NCBI RefSeq assembly: GCF_000022485.1
Contig: NC_012623.1
Coordinates: forward strand, 1,178,001-1,242,000
Length of the DNA stretch: 64,000 nucleotides
Source: Sulfolobus islandicus Y.N.15.51
GTDB lineage: Archaea > Thermoproteota > Thermoprotei_A > Sulfolobales > Sulfolobaceae
Direction of reading: 5' to 3'
Shown here: in pieces, positions 1-11,142 of the stretch
Layout: each line of letters starts with the position of its first letter
Position numbering within the stretch: position 1 is the first letter of the stretch
Notes under the pieces: model-generated
What the model was told of the DNA's origin: nothing
Databases searched by the model: none
The model's input: only the letters and a program-made list of their open reading frames with translations
Program-made: the position numbers and the translations under genes

Positions 1-99
1 GAGAAGGCTGAAATTATAAGATATTCTTATAAAAATAGAGAAAAAAGAGGAATTCTTGGAGTTTCTGCAGATTGGTCTCCCAATGGTGGGTTGTGGTGA
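1..99 (+). CDS. C-terminal end of a gene entering from the left, not identified
   Basis: An open frame runs from base 1 to a TGA at 97-99 and ends in the residues SADWSPNGGLW. Its stop overlaps the GTG start of purM (GTGA at 96-99), so the two genes are translationally coupled. By operon context it is probably another purine-synthesis gene, but the 32 visible residues do not let me name it. Confidence 0.6.
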   Translation, partial: EKAEIIRYSYKNREKRGILGVSADWSPNGGLW

Positions 100-1064
100 G
101 TGAAGAATATAAGAAAGCAGGAGTTGATTTGGAAAGATTACGTAATTATCATAATGCAATTTCTCAAATAATCTCGTCTACTTATAAAAATACTATTGTA
201 GGAGCAGGGCATTATTCTGGAGTAATTAAGATAGGTAATCTTAACATAGCAATGCATACTGATGGTGTAGGAACAAAGACTTCACTAGCCTTACAAACTG
301 GAATAATAAAACCTGTAGGAATAGACTGCGTTGCTATGAATGTTAATGACCTCATATGCGTTGGAGCAAAGCCAGTTGCCTTAGTAGATTATATTGCCTT
401 AGAAAAGCCTATGGATAATGTGATAAATGAGATTATTAATGGTATTGTTCAAGGTGCCAAAGATGCTGATGTTGAAGTTATTGGGGGAGAGACCGCTATT
501 ATGCCAGATGTGATTAGAGGATTTGATCTTTCTTGTACTGCGATAGGAGTTGTAGATAATCTAAAAACTGGAGTTGACATAAAGCCTGGAGACTACATAT
601 TGGGATTAGAGAGCAATGGCATACATTCTAATGGGTACTCCTTAGTTAGGAAATTAATAGAAGAAGGTAAGATTTCACTTGATGAGTATAAAAGGGAATT
701 ATTAAAACCAACTAGAATTTATGCCAAACAAGTTTTGGAAGTTATGAATATGATAAAGGGAGCAGCACATATAACTGGCGGTGCATTTACTAAGCTTAAA
801 AGGCTTACTAGTTATAAGATTGTCTTAAATATGCCTGAACCCCCAGAGATTTTTAAAATTATCGAAAAAGCAGGAGTGCCTCATGAGGAAATGTATAAAG
901 TTTTCAATATGGGCATAGGTATTGTCTTATTTATTTCAGAAGAATTAATGAAAGAAGTAAAAACAAAACTAGAAAGATATGGAACTGTATATGAACTTGG
1001 CAGAGTATATAATGGAAATGGGATCACTATAAAGACTTATAAGAACGAGATTCTCAGAGTATAG
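96..1064 (+). CDS. purM: Phosphoribosylformylglycinamidine cyclo-ligase (AIR synthase)
   Basis: PurM closes the imidazole ring: FGAM plus ATP gives 5-aminoimidazole ribotide, in cytosolic purine synthesis. The protein is about 322 residues, normal for the family. Visible PurM signatures are the early VGAGHYSG stretch, the HTDGVGTK nucleotide-binding segment, DCVAMNVNDLICVGAKP, EVIGGETAIMP and GLESNGIHSNGYSLVR, and the C-terminal MYKVFNMGIG. A TTG at 72 would add eight residues, but GTG at 96 overlaps the upstream stop as GTGA and puts MSEEYKKAG at the N-terminus, the usual beginning. The gene is the last of a purine operon that enters from the left. Confidence 0.95.
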   Translation: MSEEYKKAGVDLERLRNYHNAISQIISSTYKNTIVGAGHYSGVIKIGNLNIAMHTDGVGTKTSLALQTGIIKPVGIDCVAMNVNDLICVGAKPVALVDYIALEKPMDNVINEIINGIVQGAKDADVEVIGGETAIMPDVIRGFDLSCTAIGVVDNLKTGVDIKPGDYILGLESNGIHSNGYSLVRKLIEEGKISLDEYKRELLKPTRIYAKQVLEVMNMIKGAAHITGGAFTKLKRLTSYKIVLNMPEPPEIFKIIEKAGVPHEEMYKVFNMGIGIVLFISEELMKEVKTKLERYGTVYELGRVYNGNGITIKTYKNEILRV

Positions 1065-1121
1065 AATTATGTATATACCTTTTAAACTCTAAAGAATATA
1101 GAGGGTTCCAGTGGCCTCTAT

Positions 1122-1577
1122 ATGAAACAAACTGATATAAAGTCTTTAGTAAATTACGTAGCTTTAAAGATACTAGGTGGAAGCGACTATCTATTAGAAG
1201 CATTAGAAGAATACTTAGTTAAGGGAGAAGGACCAGCTACAGTAGCCTATAAATATAATATTTCAAAACATCAACTCCGCGGCTATGCCCAAAGAATTAT
1301 TGAGAAGAGCGGAAGTGAAGGAAAAGCTAAGAAACTCGTGCCAATACTTAAAGCCATTTCAGAGGGAATTACACCAATAGTCAAAAAGGAAAACGACGGA
1401 TCATACGAGTGCTCATTATGTAATATTATTGTGGCTAAAGAAGATAGTGAAGAGCATATTAGGAAGTACCATAAAGAGATTCTCAATGAAAATATTAATA
1501 TCATGATGCAAAGATTAGAGAAAATAAAGAAAGACATACAACAAAATAAAGCCGTAATATTTACTTCTGTAAGTTAA
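1122..1577 (+). CDS. Small protein with a helix-turn-helix-like N-terminus and a C2H2 zinc finger
   Basis: The protein has 151 residues. Residues about 30-60 (GPATVAYKYNISKHQLRGYA) look like a helix-turn-helix of the kind found in transposon or viral regulators. Residues about 95-117 form one classical C2H2 finger: C-x2-C (CSLC), then H-x4-H (HIRKYH). The C-terminus is helical and charged. A nucleic-acid-binding role is inferred; the target is unknown. It sits between purM and a ribbon-helix-helix gene on the same strand, so the two may form a regulatory pair. A TATA-like stretch lies at 1081-1088. Conserved small C2H2 proteins are common in Sulfolobales and their viruses. Confidence 0.75.
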   Translation: MKQTDIKSLVNYVALKILGGSDYLLEALEEYLVKGEGPATVAYKYNISKHQLRGYAQRIIEKSGSEGKAKKLVPILKAISEGITPIVKKENDGSYECSLCNIIVAKEDSEEHIRKYHKEILNENINIMMQRLEKIKKDIQQNKAVIFTSVS

Positions 1578-1639
1578 TGATTTTTTACGTAATATTCAAC
1601 TTCTTTTTAACTGTTTCCTATTGGGAGTCACCACTTAGG

Positions 1640-1648
1640 TTTTTAAAA
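1640..1648 (+). promoter_or_regulatory. A-box promoter of the ribbon-helix-helix gene
   Basis: The stretch gttttaaaa-like at 1640-1648 lies 22-30 nt before the ATG at 1670. That is the spacing expected for a leaderless Sulfolobus transcript, and it favours the 45-residue form of the protein. Confidence 0.5.
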
Positions 1649-1669
1649 ACTGACAACATTCTATTATAT

Positions 1670-1807
1670 ATGCGAAAAGTAGTAAGTGTAAGACTAAAGG
1701 AAGATGTACTGAGAGATATTGATATATATACTAGAAAACTTGGCCTAAATAGTAGAACTGAGTTCATAAAGCAAGCAATTGAATTCTATATAAAGAGTAA
1801 GAGCTAA
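1670..1807 (+). CDS. CopG/Arc-type ribbon-helix-helix protein
   Basis: The protein has 45 residues. The N-terminal strand KVVSVRLKEDV is followed by two helices (LRDIDIYTRKLG and SRTEFIKQAIEFYIK), the complete ribbon-helix-helix fold of the CopG family. Such proteins bind operator DNA as dimers through the N-terminal strand. A longer frame starts at 1577, but the first 31 codons have no family resemblance and a good A-box lies 26 nt before ATG 1670. The target is unknown; the neighbouring arg operon (promoter at about 1864) is one candidate by position only. Confidence 0.85.
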   Translation: MRKVVSVRLKEDVLRDIDIYTRKLGLNSRTEFIKQAIEFYIKSKS

Positions 1808-1863
1808 AGGAAACCTTTAACATGCTATTCATCAAGAATCCCTTATTTTCATGATATCAATTG

Positions 1864-1871
1864 TTTTTAAG
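1864..1871 (+). promoter_or_regulatory. A-box promoter of the argG-argH-carA-carB-argX operon
   Basis: The sequence tttttaag lies 25-32 nt before the ATG at 1896. It fits a leaderless argG transcript and decides the argG start, excluding the ATG at 1851 that lies upstream of the box. Confidence 0.55.
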
Positions 1872-1895
1872 CTACTTCTTTACCCTTTTTGTGAA

Positions 1896-3071
1896 ATGAA
1901 AATAGTCCTTGCATACTCTGGTGGACTTGATACCACAGTATCGATTAGATGGCTAAAGGAAACCTTTAAGGCCGAAGTTATAACAGTTACTGTAGATGTT
2001 GGCCAAAAAGATGATTTCAAGAAGATAGAAGAGAGAGCGTACATAGCAGGTGCCTCAAAGCACTACACAATAGACGCCATTAAGGAATTCGCCAACAATT
2101 ATATATCGTATGCGATAAAATTAAACGGACTATATGAGGGAGTATATCCATTGTCCACAGCATTAGCAAGACCATTAATAGCAGAAAAAGTAGTTGAAGT
2201 GGCAAAAAAGGAGAAAGCAGATGCAGTAGCTCATGGTTCTACATCCAAAGGAAATGACCAAGTTAGATTTGACCTTACAGTCAAGGCATTATACCCGGAC
2301 GTCAAGATAATAGCACCAGCTAGAATATGGAGCATGACTAGAGAAGATGAGATAAAGTATGCCAAAGAGAAAGGTATACCTATCAAGGTTGAAAGCAGCA
2401 AATACAGCATAGATGAGAATCTTTGGGGAAGAAGTATAGAAGGAGATATAATCTCCGATCCTTCTGTTGAGGTCACCGAAGATGCCTTTGAATGGACCAA
2501 ACAGATCGCTAACAATAAGGAAATAATCTCTATAGAATTTAGTAATGGCGTTCCAACAGCCGTAGATGGAGAACAAATGGAATTACATAAGTTAATAGGT
2601 TTACTAAACTTAAAGTTTGGTAACCACGGATTCGGCAGAGTGGAGCATATAGAAAATAGGGTTGTTGGATTTAAGTCTAGAGAGGTATATGAAGTACCTG
2701 CAGCTCTAGGTCTAATTTACTCGCATATTGATTTAGAAAAGACCATTTATACTCCTACTGAATTAAGATTCAAAAAATACGTAGATCAGTTATGGTCTGA
2801 TTTAGTATATCAAGGTTTATGGTTTGAACCACTTAGGGAGACATTACATAAAATTGCTGACGAAATGAATAAATGGATTGCTGGAGAAGTCAGAGTAGAA
2901 GTCAATAATGGTTCGTTCAGAATATTAGGTAGAAAATCGGATTACTCTCCATATTCTGAAAAACTTGCTAGTTATAATAAAGGATGGTATCCGAGCGACG
3001 AAATGGCTAGGGGATTTATAGAGATATGGGGAATGCACTCACTAATAGCGAGAAGAGTAAGGGGACTGTGA
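1896..3071 (+). CDS. argG: Argininosuccinate synthase
   Basis: ArgG joins citrulline and aspartate with ATP to form argininosuccinate in the cytosol. The 391-residue protein begins [16 protein letters not shown], which carries the N-type ATP pyrophosphatase loop SGGLDT. Further family segments are [14 protein letters not shown] and [17 protein letters not shown] frame extends 15 codons upstream to 1851, but the leaderless promoter at 1864-1871 points to 1896. Its stop overlaps the argH start (TGATG at 3069-3073). This is the first gene of a five-gene arginine/carbamoyl phosphate operon. Confidence 0.96.
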   Translation: MKIVLAYSGGLDTTVSIRWLKETFKAEVITVTVDVGQKDDFKKIEERAYIAGASKHYTIDAIKEFANNYISYAIKLNGLYEGVYPLSTALARPLIAEKVVEVAKKEKADAVAHGSTSKGNDQVRFDLTVKALYPDVKIIAPARIWSMTREDEIKYAKEKGIPIKVESSKYSIDENLWGRSIEGDIISDPSVEVTEDAFEWTKQIANNKEIISIEFSNGVPTAVDGEQMELHKLIGLLNLKFGNHGFGRVEHIENRVVGFKSREVYEVPAALGLIYSHIDLEKTIYTPTELRFKKYVDQLWSDLVYQGLWFEPLRETLHKIADEMNKWIAGEVRVEVNNGSFRILGRKSDYSPYSEKLASYNKGWYPSDEMARGFIEIWGMHSLIARRVRGL

Positions 3072-4405
3072 TGCTATATAGAAAATGGGGATCCGAAAAA
3101 GATGAAGTAGTTAACTATACCTCATCCATAGATAGCGACAAAGAGATCATGGAAGAAGTAAAATTGACTATGAAGGCACATATAATAAGCCTTTATTTGA
3201 GTGGATATATAAAGAAGGAAACCACTAAAAAGATCCTTGCTGCATTAAACGAGTTTAAAGAAATTAGCCAAGGGTATGAGGACGTCCATGAAGCGTTAGA
3301 GGATTTCTTGTTAAAGAATGTAGGAGAAGAGGCTGGATGGATCGGATTAGGTAGAAGTAGAAATGATCACGTTGCTACAGCTTTAAGACTGAAACTAAGA
3401 AATAAGTTAATAGAACTTCTAACTGAGATTAATAGCCTAAGGAAAACATTATTAGATAAAGCGAAAGAGCACATTACAACAATATTTCCCTCGTATACAC
3501 ATTTGCAATTAGCGCAACCCACAACCTTTGCTCACTACTTAACCTATATCGAGGAGGAGTTAGCTTCAAGATGGGAAATAATATTTTTCACATTAAAACT
3601 AGTTAATAGATCGCCATTAGGCTCTGGGGCAATAGTGGGGACAAACGTTAAGATTGATAGAGAAAAGGAAGCAGAACTATTAGGATTTGATGATATAGTA
3701 TATAATACATTGTCCGCTACGTCATCGAGAGCAGATATTATTACTACAATCTCAGAACTAACTGTTTTGATGGTAGTATTAAGCAGAATAGCTGAGGACT
3801 TAATTTTCTTTTCATCAAATAAATTACTTAAATTGCCAGATTCTCATGTTAGTACAAGCAGTTTAATGCCACAAAAAAGAAATCCAGTCACAATGGAGAT
3901 ACTGCGAGCAAAAGTATCAGAGTCTATAGGCATATTAACTAGTTTACTTTCTATTTACAAGGGTTTACCTACCGGTTATAACCTTGATTTACAAGAAATG
4001 AACAAATATTATTGGCTTGCAGTAAATTATACAATTTCTTCAATTAGGGTTTTAGAGTCACTCTTTAGCCAAATACAAATAAATAAAGTAAACATTGACG
4101 AATCTAGCTTAGCCACTGATGACGCAGAACTACTTTCCATAAATAAGAAAGTACCTTATAGATCAGCCTACTTTGAGATAGCTAAAAAAGTTAGGGAGGG
4201 TTCTTATAAGTCAACTTTAAAAATAGAGGATTCAATTAATATGAAGGCAGTAATCGGGTCTCCTAATTTTGATTTAATAACTAATTTGATAAAAAGTAGA
4301 AAAACCAAATTGGAAGAAGATGAAAAAGAAATTGAGGTATATAAATTAAAAATTATTTCAAAGGTGGGAGAATTACAGGTGATCGAAAATGGAATTGAGG
4401 AATGA
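3071..4405 (+). CDS. argH: Argininosuccinate lyase
   Basis: ArgH splits argininosuccinate into arginine and fumarate. The 444-residue protein carries the fumarase/aspartase superfamily signature [10 protein letters not shown] around residue 275, with the flexible catalytic serine loop, plus [14 protein letters not shown] and [16 protein letters not shown] near the active site. The frame is open from 3026, but the ATG at 3071 shares its A with the argG TGA, a classical coupled start. The 3' end overlaps carA by 17 nt. Confidence 0.96.
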   Translation: MLYRKWGSEKDEVVNYTSSIDSDKEIMEEVKLTMKAHIISLYLSGYIKKETTKKILAALNEFKEISQGYEDVHEALEDFLLKNVGEEAGWIGLGRSRNDHVATALRLKLRNKLIELLTEINSLRKTLLDKAKEHITTIFPSYTHLQLAQPTTFAHYLTYIEEELASRWEIIFFTLKLVNRSPLGSGAIVGTNVKIDREKEAELLGFDDIVYNTLSATSSRADIITTISELTVLMVVLSRIAEDLIFFSSNKLLKLPDSHVSTSSLMPQKRNPVTMEILRAKVSESIGILTSLLSIYKGLPTGYNLDLQEMNKYYWLAVNYTISSIRVLESLFSQIQINKVNIDESSLATDDAELLSINKKVPYRSAYFEIAKKVREGSYKSTLKIEDSINMKAVIGSPNFDLITNLIKSRKTKLEEDEKEIEVYKLKIISKVGELQVIENGIEE

Positions 4406-5492
4406 AAAGGGTTATCTATATCTAGAAGATGGAACATTTATTGAAGGATATGGTTTTGGGGCTAAAGGAATTAAGGTAGGAGAAGTGGTATTTACAACTT
4501 CTATGAATGGATACGTGGAGAGTTTAACAGATCCTTCGTATAAGGGTCAAATATTAATTATTACGCATCCATTAGTTGGAAACTATGGTGTGCCAGAAAA
4601 GAAGTATGAGCAAGGTATTCTAACCAATTTCGAGTCAGAAAGAATCCAAGTTGAAGGCTTAATAGTTGCTGAACATACATATCCTATTAAGTGGAACTCT
4701 TCTTTGACATTAGATGAGTGGCTGAAATCAGAGAACATACCTGGAGTTTTTGATGTTGACACAAGAATGCTTGTAAAAAAGATTAGAACTTATGGTACAA
4801 CAATGGGAATTATAGCTTCTGGTTTAGAAATAGAGGATCCTAGAAAATATCTAGAAAAAAGATACGATGAAATAGATTTTACACAATTAACATCACCTAA
4901 GTCGCCAATCTTTCATCCAAATACTGGAGATATGATCGTAGTGGTAGATTGTGGAATAAAACATGGAATTTTATACGGGCTGTATAAGAGAGGATTCTCA
5001 ATTGTTAGAGTACCTTGTAACTTTAATGCTAGTAAGATAATTGAGTTTAATCCTAAGGGAGTTGTATTTAGCAATGGTCCTGGTAATCCCAATTTACTGG
5101 AAAATCAAATCAAAACGTTCTCTGAATTAGTAGAGTATAGGATTCCAATCTTAGGTATTTGTCTAGGACATCAAATAGCAACTCTAGCATTAGGAGGTAA
5201 GATTAAGAAAATGAAGTTTGGACATAGAGCAATAAATAAACCAGTAATTGAGAACAATACCAATAAATGTTATATATCCACTCACAATCATGGGTATGGT
5301 ATAATATCTAAAAACGATATTCCGCCTAATACTAAAATCTGGTTCTATAATCCAGACGACTATACAATAGAAGGTTTAATCCATGAAAAATTACCAATAA
5401 TTACTACACAATTTCACCCTGAAGCTAGACCGGGTCCTTGGGATACAACTTGGATATTTGATAAATTTGGAAATATGGTGAGTGTGAAATGA
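4389..5492 (+). CDS. carA: Carbamoyl phosphate synthetase small subunit (glutaminase)
   Basis: CarA hydrolyses glutamine and channels ammonia to CarB. The 367-residue protein has the CPSase small-chain domain at the N-terminus ([18 protein letters not shown]) and a class I glutamine amidotransferase domain from about residue 185. The catalytic cysteine is in [15 protein letters not shown], with the His and Glu of the triad in [12 protein letters not shown]. It overlaps argH by 17 nt and carB by 4 nt (ATGA), so translation is coupled. Product carbamoyl phosphate serves both arginine and pyrimidines. Confidence 0.96.
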
Positions 5493-8400
5493 AGGAGACT
5501 CCAAAAAAAGTATTGGTTATTGGATCTGGACCCATAAAGATAGCTGAAGCTGCAGAATTCGATTATAGTGGAAGTCAAGCGTTAAAGGCATTAAAGGAGG
5601 AAGGTATAGAGACCGTATTAGTAAATTCTAACGTGGCAACAGTACAGACTAGCAAGAAATTTGCTGACAAGTTATATATGTTACCAGTAGTCTGGTGGGC
5701 AGTAGAGAAGGTTATAGAGAAGGAGAGACCAGATGGTATAATGATAGGATTTGGAGGACAAACAGCATTGAACGTTAGTGTAGATTTACATAAAAAAGGA
5801 GTATTACAGAAGTACGGTGTAAAGGTATTGGGAACGCAAATTGATGGAATAGAGAAAGCTCTAAGCAGAGAAAAGTTTAGAGAAACGATGATAGAGAATA
5901 ATTTACCGGTACCTCCAAGTTTATCCGCAAGGAGTGAAGAAGAGGCAATAAAGAACGCAAAAATCGTAGGGTATCCAGTGATGGTAAGAGTAAGCTTCAA
6001 CTTAGGTGGAAGAGGTTCTATGGTAGCATGGACTGAAGAAGATCTGAAGAAAAACATAAGGAGAGCGCTATCTCAAAGTTACATAGGAGAAGTTCTAATT
6101 GAGAAATATCTTTACCATTGGATAGAATTGGAATACGAGGTAATGAGAGACAAGAAGGGAAACTCCTCTGTAATAGCGTGTATTGAAAATTTAGATCCGA
6201 TGGGAGTTCACACTGGAGAGTCTACAGTAGTTGCCCCCTGTCAGACTTTAGATAATCTTGAATATCAAAATATGAGAACCTACACAATAGAAGTTGCAAG
6301 GTCCATTAACCTAATCGGGGAGTGCAATGTACAATTTGCGCTTAACCCCAGAGGCTATGAATACTATATTATAGAAACTAATCCAAGAATGTCTAGATCA
6401 AGTGCTTTAGCTAGTAAGGCTACTGGTTATCCGCTAGCATACGTTTCAGCTAAACTAGCATTAGGATATGAACTACATGAAGTTATAAATAAGGTATCTG
6501 GAAGAACTTGTGCGTGTTTTGAGCCAAGTTTAGACTATATAGTAACTAAAATTCCCAGATGGGATTTAAGCAAGTTTGAGAACGTTGATCAATCGCTAGC
6601 AACTGAGATGATGAGCGTGGGGGAGGTTATGAGTATAGGAAGATCCTTTGAGGAAAGTTTACAGAAAGCTGTAAGAATGTTGGATATTGGCGAGCCAGGG
6701 GTCGTAGGTGGAAAGATATATGAAGCTAAGATGAGTAAAGTGGAAGCATTAAAGTATCTCAAAGAAAGAAGACCATACTGGTTCCTATACGTTGCTAAAG
6801 CCTTCAAAGAGGGAGCAACAATTGATGAAGTGTACGAGGTTACCGGAATTAGTAAATTCTTTTTAAATAAGATCAAAGGATTAGTGGATTTCTATGAAAC
6901 ACTTAAAATATTGAAAGAAATCGATGAGGAAACATTAAAACTAGCTAAGAAATTAGGATTTAGCGATGAGCAGATATCTAAAGCGTTAAATAAATCTACT
7001 CAGTACGTTAGAAAAATTAGAGACCAATCAAACATAATACCGGTAGTAAAACTTATAGACACATTAGCTGGAGAATGGCCTTCAGTTACTAATTACATGT
7101 ATTTAACATACAATGGTACTGAGGACGATCTAGAATTCTCACAAGGAAATAAATTATTAATAGTTGGTGCAGGAGGTTTTAGAATAGGAGTTTCAGTTGA
7201 GTTCGATTGGAGTGTTGTATCTCTAATGGAGGCAGCGTCAAAGTACTTTGACGAAGTGGCGGTACTTAACTATAATCCAGAAACCGTTTCAACTGATTGG
7301 GATATTGCGAGGAAGCTTTACTTTGATGAAATTAACGTGGAAAGAGTATTGGATTTAATTAAGAAGGAGAAGTTTAGATATGTTGCCACGTTTTCTGGAG
7401 GACAAATAGGCAATTCGATAGCTAAAGAGTTAGAGGAAAATGGAGTGAGGTTATTAGGAACATCGGGTAGTAGCGTGGATATTGCAGAAAATAGGGAAAA
7501 GTTCTCAAAACTATTAGATAAGTTGGGTATATCACAGCCTAATTGGGTATCCGCGACTTCATTAGAGGAAATCAAGAAATTTGTTAATGAAGTAGGATTT
7601 CCAGTTCTTGTAAGACCAAGTTACGTTTTAAGCGGATCGTCAATGAAAATAGCTTACTCAGAAGAGGAGCTTTACGAGTATGTAAGAAGAGCTACTGAAA
7701 TTTCTCCTAAATATCCAGTAGTAATCTCAAAGTACATTGAAAACGCGATAGAAGCAGAAGTTGATGGGGTTTCTGATGGAAATAGGGTATTAGGAATAAC
7801 ATTAGAGCATGTAGAAGAGGCTGGAGTCCACAGTGGAGATGCAACAATGTCAATTCCTTTTAGAAAATTATCTGAAAATAGTGTAAATAAGATGAGGGAA
7901 AATGTGTTAAGTCTAGCTAGAGAACTAAATATAAAAGGGCCGTTCAACGTTCAATTTGTAGTAAAGGATAATACCCCACATATAATTGAATTAAACCTTA
8001 GAGCAAGTAGATCAATGCCGTTTAGTAGTAAAGCGAAAGGTATTAATCTAATAAATGAGGCCATGAAAGCCATATTTAATGGGTTAGATTTCTCTGAGGA
8101 CTATTATGAACCTCCATCTAAGTATTGGGCAGTGAAGAGTCCTCAATTTTCATGGTCTCAGTTAAGAGGGACTTATCCATTTCTGGGGCCAGAGATGAAA
8201 AGTACTGGAGAAGCTGCATCATTCGGAGTAACATTTTATGACGCATTACTAAAGAGTTGGCTTTCATCGATACCCAATAGGATACCAAATAAAAACGGAA
8301 TAGCACTAGTTTATGGTGATAAAAATTTAGATTACTTAAAGGATACTGCAGTTAATTTAGTCAAATTTGGACTAACAGTCTATAGCATCTCTGAGCTTCC

Positions 8401-8644
8401 ATTACAAGGCATTGAAACAATAGACAAAACGAAGGCAGAAGAGCTAGTAAGGGCTAAGAAGGTAGAGACAGTAGTGACAGATGGGTATCTGAAGAAATTT
8501 GATTATAACATTAGAAGGACAGCTGTTGATTACAATATTCCGGTAATTCTCAACGGTAGATTAGGTTATGAGGTAAGTAAGGCTTTCTTGGATTACGACT
8601 CACTTACCTTTTTTGAAATATCTGAGTATGGAGGAGGAATATAA
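5489..8644 (+). CDS. carB: Carbamoyl phosphate synthetase large subunit
   Basis: CarB makes carbamoyl phosphate from bicarbonate, ammonia and two ATP. The 1051 residues show the internal duplication of the family: two ATP-grasp halves, each opening with a glycine-rich loop ([19 protein letters not shown] near residue 11 and [17 protein letters not shown] near 560). The first half has [10 protein letters not shown] and [20 protein letters not shown]; the second has FNVQFVVKD and [19 protein letters not shown] methylglyoxal-synthase-like regulatory domain closes the chain and is slightly short. Confidence 0.97.
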
Positions 8645-9493
8645 TTGAAGGTAGCCTTAGTAGTAGATATAATTAGACAAGAGGAGAAGTTAATAATAAA
8701 GGCATTAAATGAAAGGCAAATAGACTATGACGTAATTAATGTAGGTCAAGAACCTATTCCGTTTAATAAAGCACTTAGCAAGTATGATGTTGGAATAATT
8801 AGACCAGTGAGCATGTATAGGGCTCTTTATTCATCTGCGATCCTAGAGGCCGCTGGTGTGCATACGATAAATTCAACAGACGCCATCAGCACTTGCGGAG
8901 ATAAGATACTAACATACTCCAAACTATTTAGGAATGGGATTCCAATACCGGACTCAATTATAGCAGCGTCTCCAGATGCAGCTATGAAAGCATATGAACA
9001 GATGGGATTCCCAGTAATAGATAAACCGCCTATTGGGAGTTGGGGGAGAATGGTATCTTTAATAAGAGATGTTTATGAAGGAAAAACAATTATAGAGCAT
9101 AGAGAAATGCTTAACAATTCAGCGCTGAAAGTACACATAATTCAAGAATATATCAAATACAGAGAAAGAGATATACGATGTATAGTAATAGGAGATGAGC
9201 TATTAGGATGCTATGCAAGAAATATTCCGCCTAACGAGTGGAGAGCTAATGTTGCATTAGGAGGAAATCCTACACCTATTCAATTAGATGATAAGATAAG
9301 AGAATTGGCTGTAAAGTCTGTAAAGTTAGTAAAAGGTGAATTCGTGTCCATAGATATATTAGAGCACAAATCGAAGGGATATGTTATAAACGAGCTAAAT
9401 GACGTTCCAGAATTCAAAGGATTTATGTTAGCAACTGGTATCAATGTTGCCGAAAAGTTAGTAGATCATATTATTAGGACCTACCGAGTTTAG
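8645..9493 (+). CDS. argX: LysX/ArgX-type ATP-grasp ligase, probably glutamate-LysW ligase
   Basis: Enzymes of this RimK-like ATP-grasp family attach glutamate (ArgX) or alpha-aminoadipate (LysX) to the carrier protein LysW, protecting the amino group during arginine or lysine synthesis. The 282-residue protein contains [15 protein letters not shown], the ATP-grasp loop, and [18 protein letters not shown] at the substrate end. Linkage to argG, argH and carAB makes the arginine version more likely than LysX; that choice is inference from context. Start is TTG, directly after the carB stop. The last 20 nt overlap the convergent translin-like gene. Confidence 0.85.
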   Translation: MKVALVVDIIRQEEKLIIKALNERQIDYDVINVGQEPIPFNKALSKYDVGIIRPVSMYRALYSSAILEAAGVHTINSTDAISTCGDKILTYSKLFRNGIPIPDSIIAASPDAAMKAYEQMGFPVIDKPPIGSWGRMVSLIRDVYEGKTIIEHREMLNNSALKVHIIQEYIKYRERDIRCIVIGDELLGCYARNIPPNEWRANVALGGNPTPIQLDDKIRELAVKSVKLVKGEFVSIDILEHKSKGYVINELNDVPEFKGFMLATGINVAEKLVDHIIRTYRV

Positions 9494-10106
9494 CGAGAAA
9501 AATATCGTGATTAGTCTCCTCTAATAGTCTTCTTATAACATCAATCTTTTGTCTTAGTCCAGGGACTAGGGATTTAGGATACTCGAAACTCCATAGTAAT
9601 TCGTATAACTCTTCCATCATCTCATATGTTTTTTCAGCTTCACCTATTTCATTTTTCTTGAGCAATTCTAATACTCTTCTTCTCATCTCACCTATCGCAT
9701 CTGCTATTCCACTTATATAATATATGTCTGGAATACCGAGTTCTTTAGAAAGTTTTAAGTCTACATCAAAATACAAGGAGATCACTATGGAAGCCTCAGC
9801 AAGTTCTTGATATGCAGTACCTATGTCACCATATAATAGTTCAGGAAAGTTATCTATAATCTTTTGAATTTCAGATGCCTTAGAGATTGCAACTTGATAC
9901 TTTCTTAATGCCTCTTCCTTTTTACCCTTATGAGATAATGAGATTGTATCGCCACAATATCTTATTAATTCTCTAGCCAATAGCAATACTCTTTCTCTAT
10001 TCTCAAATCTTTCTTGAAGCGTGTGACTAATTGAGTCAAGATAACCTTTAATTTTCTGAACAAGCATAATAACTTCAATCATATTCTCACTTTTAACTCT
10101 ATCCAT
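9474..10106 (-). CDS. Translin-family protein
   Basis: The 210-residue, all-helical protein resembles the translin/TRAX fold. Features seen are [20 protein letters not shown] near the start and a C-terminal half rich in acidic residues ([25 protein letters not shown]). Translin family members bind RNA or single-stranded DNA as ring-shaped oligomers, and TRAX-type subunits are nucleases. Whether this one is catalytic cannot be read reliably. It stands alone, convergent with argX (20-nt overlap) and divergent from the next gene. Confidence 0.75.
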   Translation of the reverse strand: MDRVKSENMIEVIMLVQKIKGYLDSISHTLQERFENRERVLLLARELIRYCGDTISLSHKGKKEEALRKYQVAISKASEIQKIIDNFPELLYGDIGTAYQELAEASIVISLYFDVDLKLSKELGIPDIYYISGIADAIGEMRRRVLELLKKNEIGEAEKTYEMMEELYELLWSFEYPKSLVPGLRQKIDVIRRLLEETNHDIFLAKLGRS

Positions 10107-10147
10107 TAGGAGAAACTTACTTATACTTCTTAAACATGTTTATACAT

Positions 10148-11104
10148 ATGAAATCCATTAATAAGGTGGCCGTAGTAGGAGCAGGTATAATAGGCGTAGG
10201 TTGGACAACCCTTTTACTAACGAAAGGTTATAAAGTAAATTTGTATACAGAAAAGAAGGAGACCTTAGAAAAGGGTTTAGCCAAAGTATCAGCCTATTTA
10301 GTTAACTTGAAAAATCTAAGAATGATAGATGGAGAACCAATAGACTATCAAAGAAATCTAACTGGAACTACGAAAATTGATGAGGCGATTCAAAATGTTG
10401 AATTTGTAATAGAAGCTATAATTGAGGATTATAGTGCTAAGAAGAATCTATTCAATTATCTTGACAGTCAATTACCTCGAGACATAATAATTGCAAGTAG
10501 TACGTCTGGTTTATTAATGACGGAAATACAAAAAGCCATGACGAGATATCCAGATAGAGGAGTGATCGCTCATCCATGGAATCCTCCACATCTGTTACCC
10601 TTAGTTGAGATAGTACCGGGCGATAAAACATCAAAGTATACATTAGATGTTACCAAAGACTTCATGGAAAAATTAGATAGGGTAGTAGTTGTACTAAAGA
10701 AGGAAGTTCCAGGATTTATAGGAAATAGATTGGCCTTTGCCTTATTTAGAGAAGCAGTAAATTTAATTGATGAAGGAGTTGCTACAGTCGAAGATATAGA
10801 TAAAGTAATGACGGCTGCCATAGGTCTAAGATGGGCATTTATGGGACCATTCTTAACTTATCATTTAGGCGGAGGAGAAGGAGGGATTGAATACTTCTTT
10901 AGTAAAGGATTCGGATATGGTGCAAATGAGTGGATGTATACTCTAGCAAAGTGGGACAAGTTCCCTTATACTGCAGTTAAGAAAATTGTGGATCAAATGA
11001 AAGAATATGAATTTATAAAAGGAAAGAATTTTCAAGATTTATCGAGATGGAGAGATGAGACCTTAGTAAGAGTCTATAAAGCAGTATTTGGGGAAAAAAG
11101 GTAA
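10148..11104 (+). CDS. 3-hydroxyacyl-CoA dehydrogenase family oxidoreductase
   Basis: The 318-residue protein opens with a Rossmann fold, [18 protein letters not shown], binding NAD, and continues with [32 protein letters not shown] (with the catalytic histidine) and [26 protein letters not shown], typical of 3-hydroxyacyl-CoA dehydrogenases and the related L-gulonate 3-dehydrogenase/carnitine dehydrogenases. It oxidises a 3-hydroxy group; the exact substrate is uncertain. An ATG lies at 10136, but the A-box around 10121-10128 is 20-27 nt before ATG 10148, which fits leaderless translation from 10148. Confidence 0.85.
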   Translation: MKSINKVAVVGAGIIGVGWTTLLLTKGYKVNLYTEKKETLEKGLAKVSAYLVNLKNLRMIDGEPIDYQRNLTGTTKIDEAIQNVEFVIEAIIEDYSAKKNLFNYLDSQLPRDIIIASSTSGLLMTEIQKAMTRYPDRGVIAHPWNPPHLLPLVEIVPGDKTSKYTLDVTKDFMEKLDRVVVVLKKEVPGFIGNRLAFALFREAVNLIDEGVATVEDIDKVMTAAIGLRWAFMGPFLTYHLGGGEGGIEYFFSKGFGYGANEWMYTLAKWDKFPYTAVKKIVDQMKEYEFIKGKNFQDLSRWRDETLVRVYKAVFGEKR

Positions 11105-11142
11105 TCACAATTAATACTTTTTCTTCACTTTATGAGTCTGGA

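Noticed and set aside
72-95. TTG start for purM
   Set aside because: It would lie well inside the upstream gene; GTG 96 overlaps the upstream stop as GTGA and matches the family start.
5575-8306. Several leftward open frames inside carB
   Set aside because: They lie antisense to a strongly conserved gene and show no domain.
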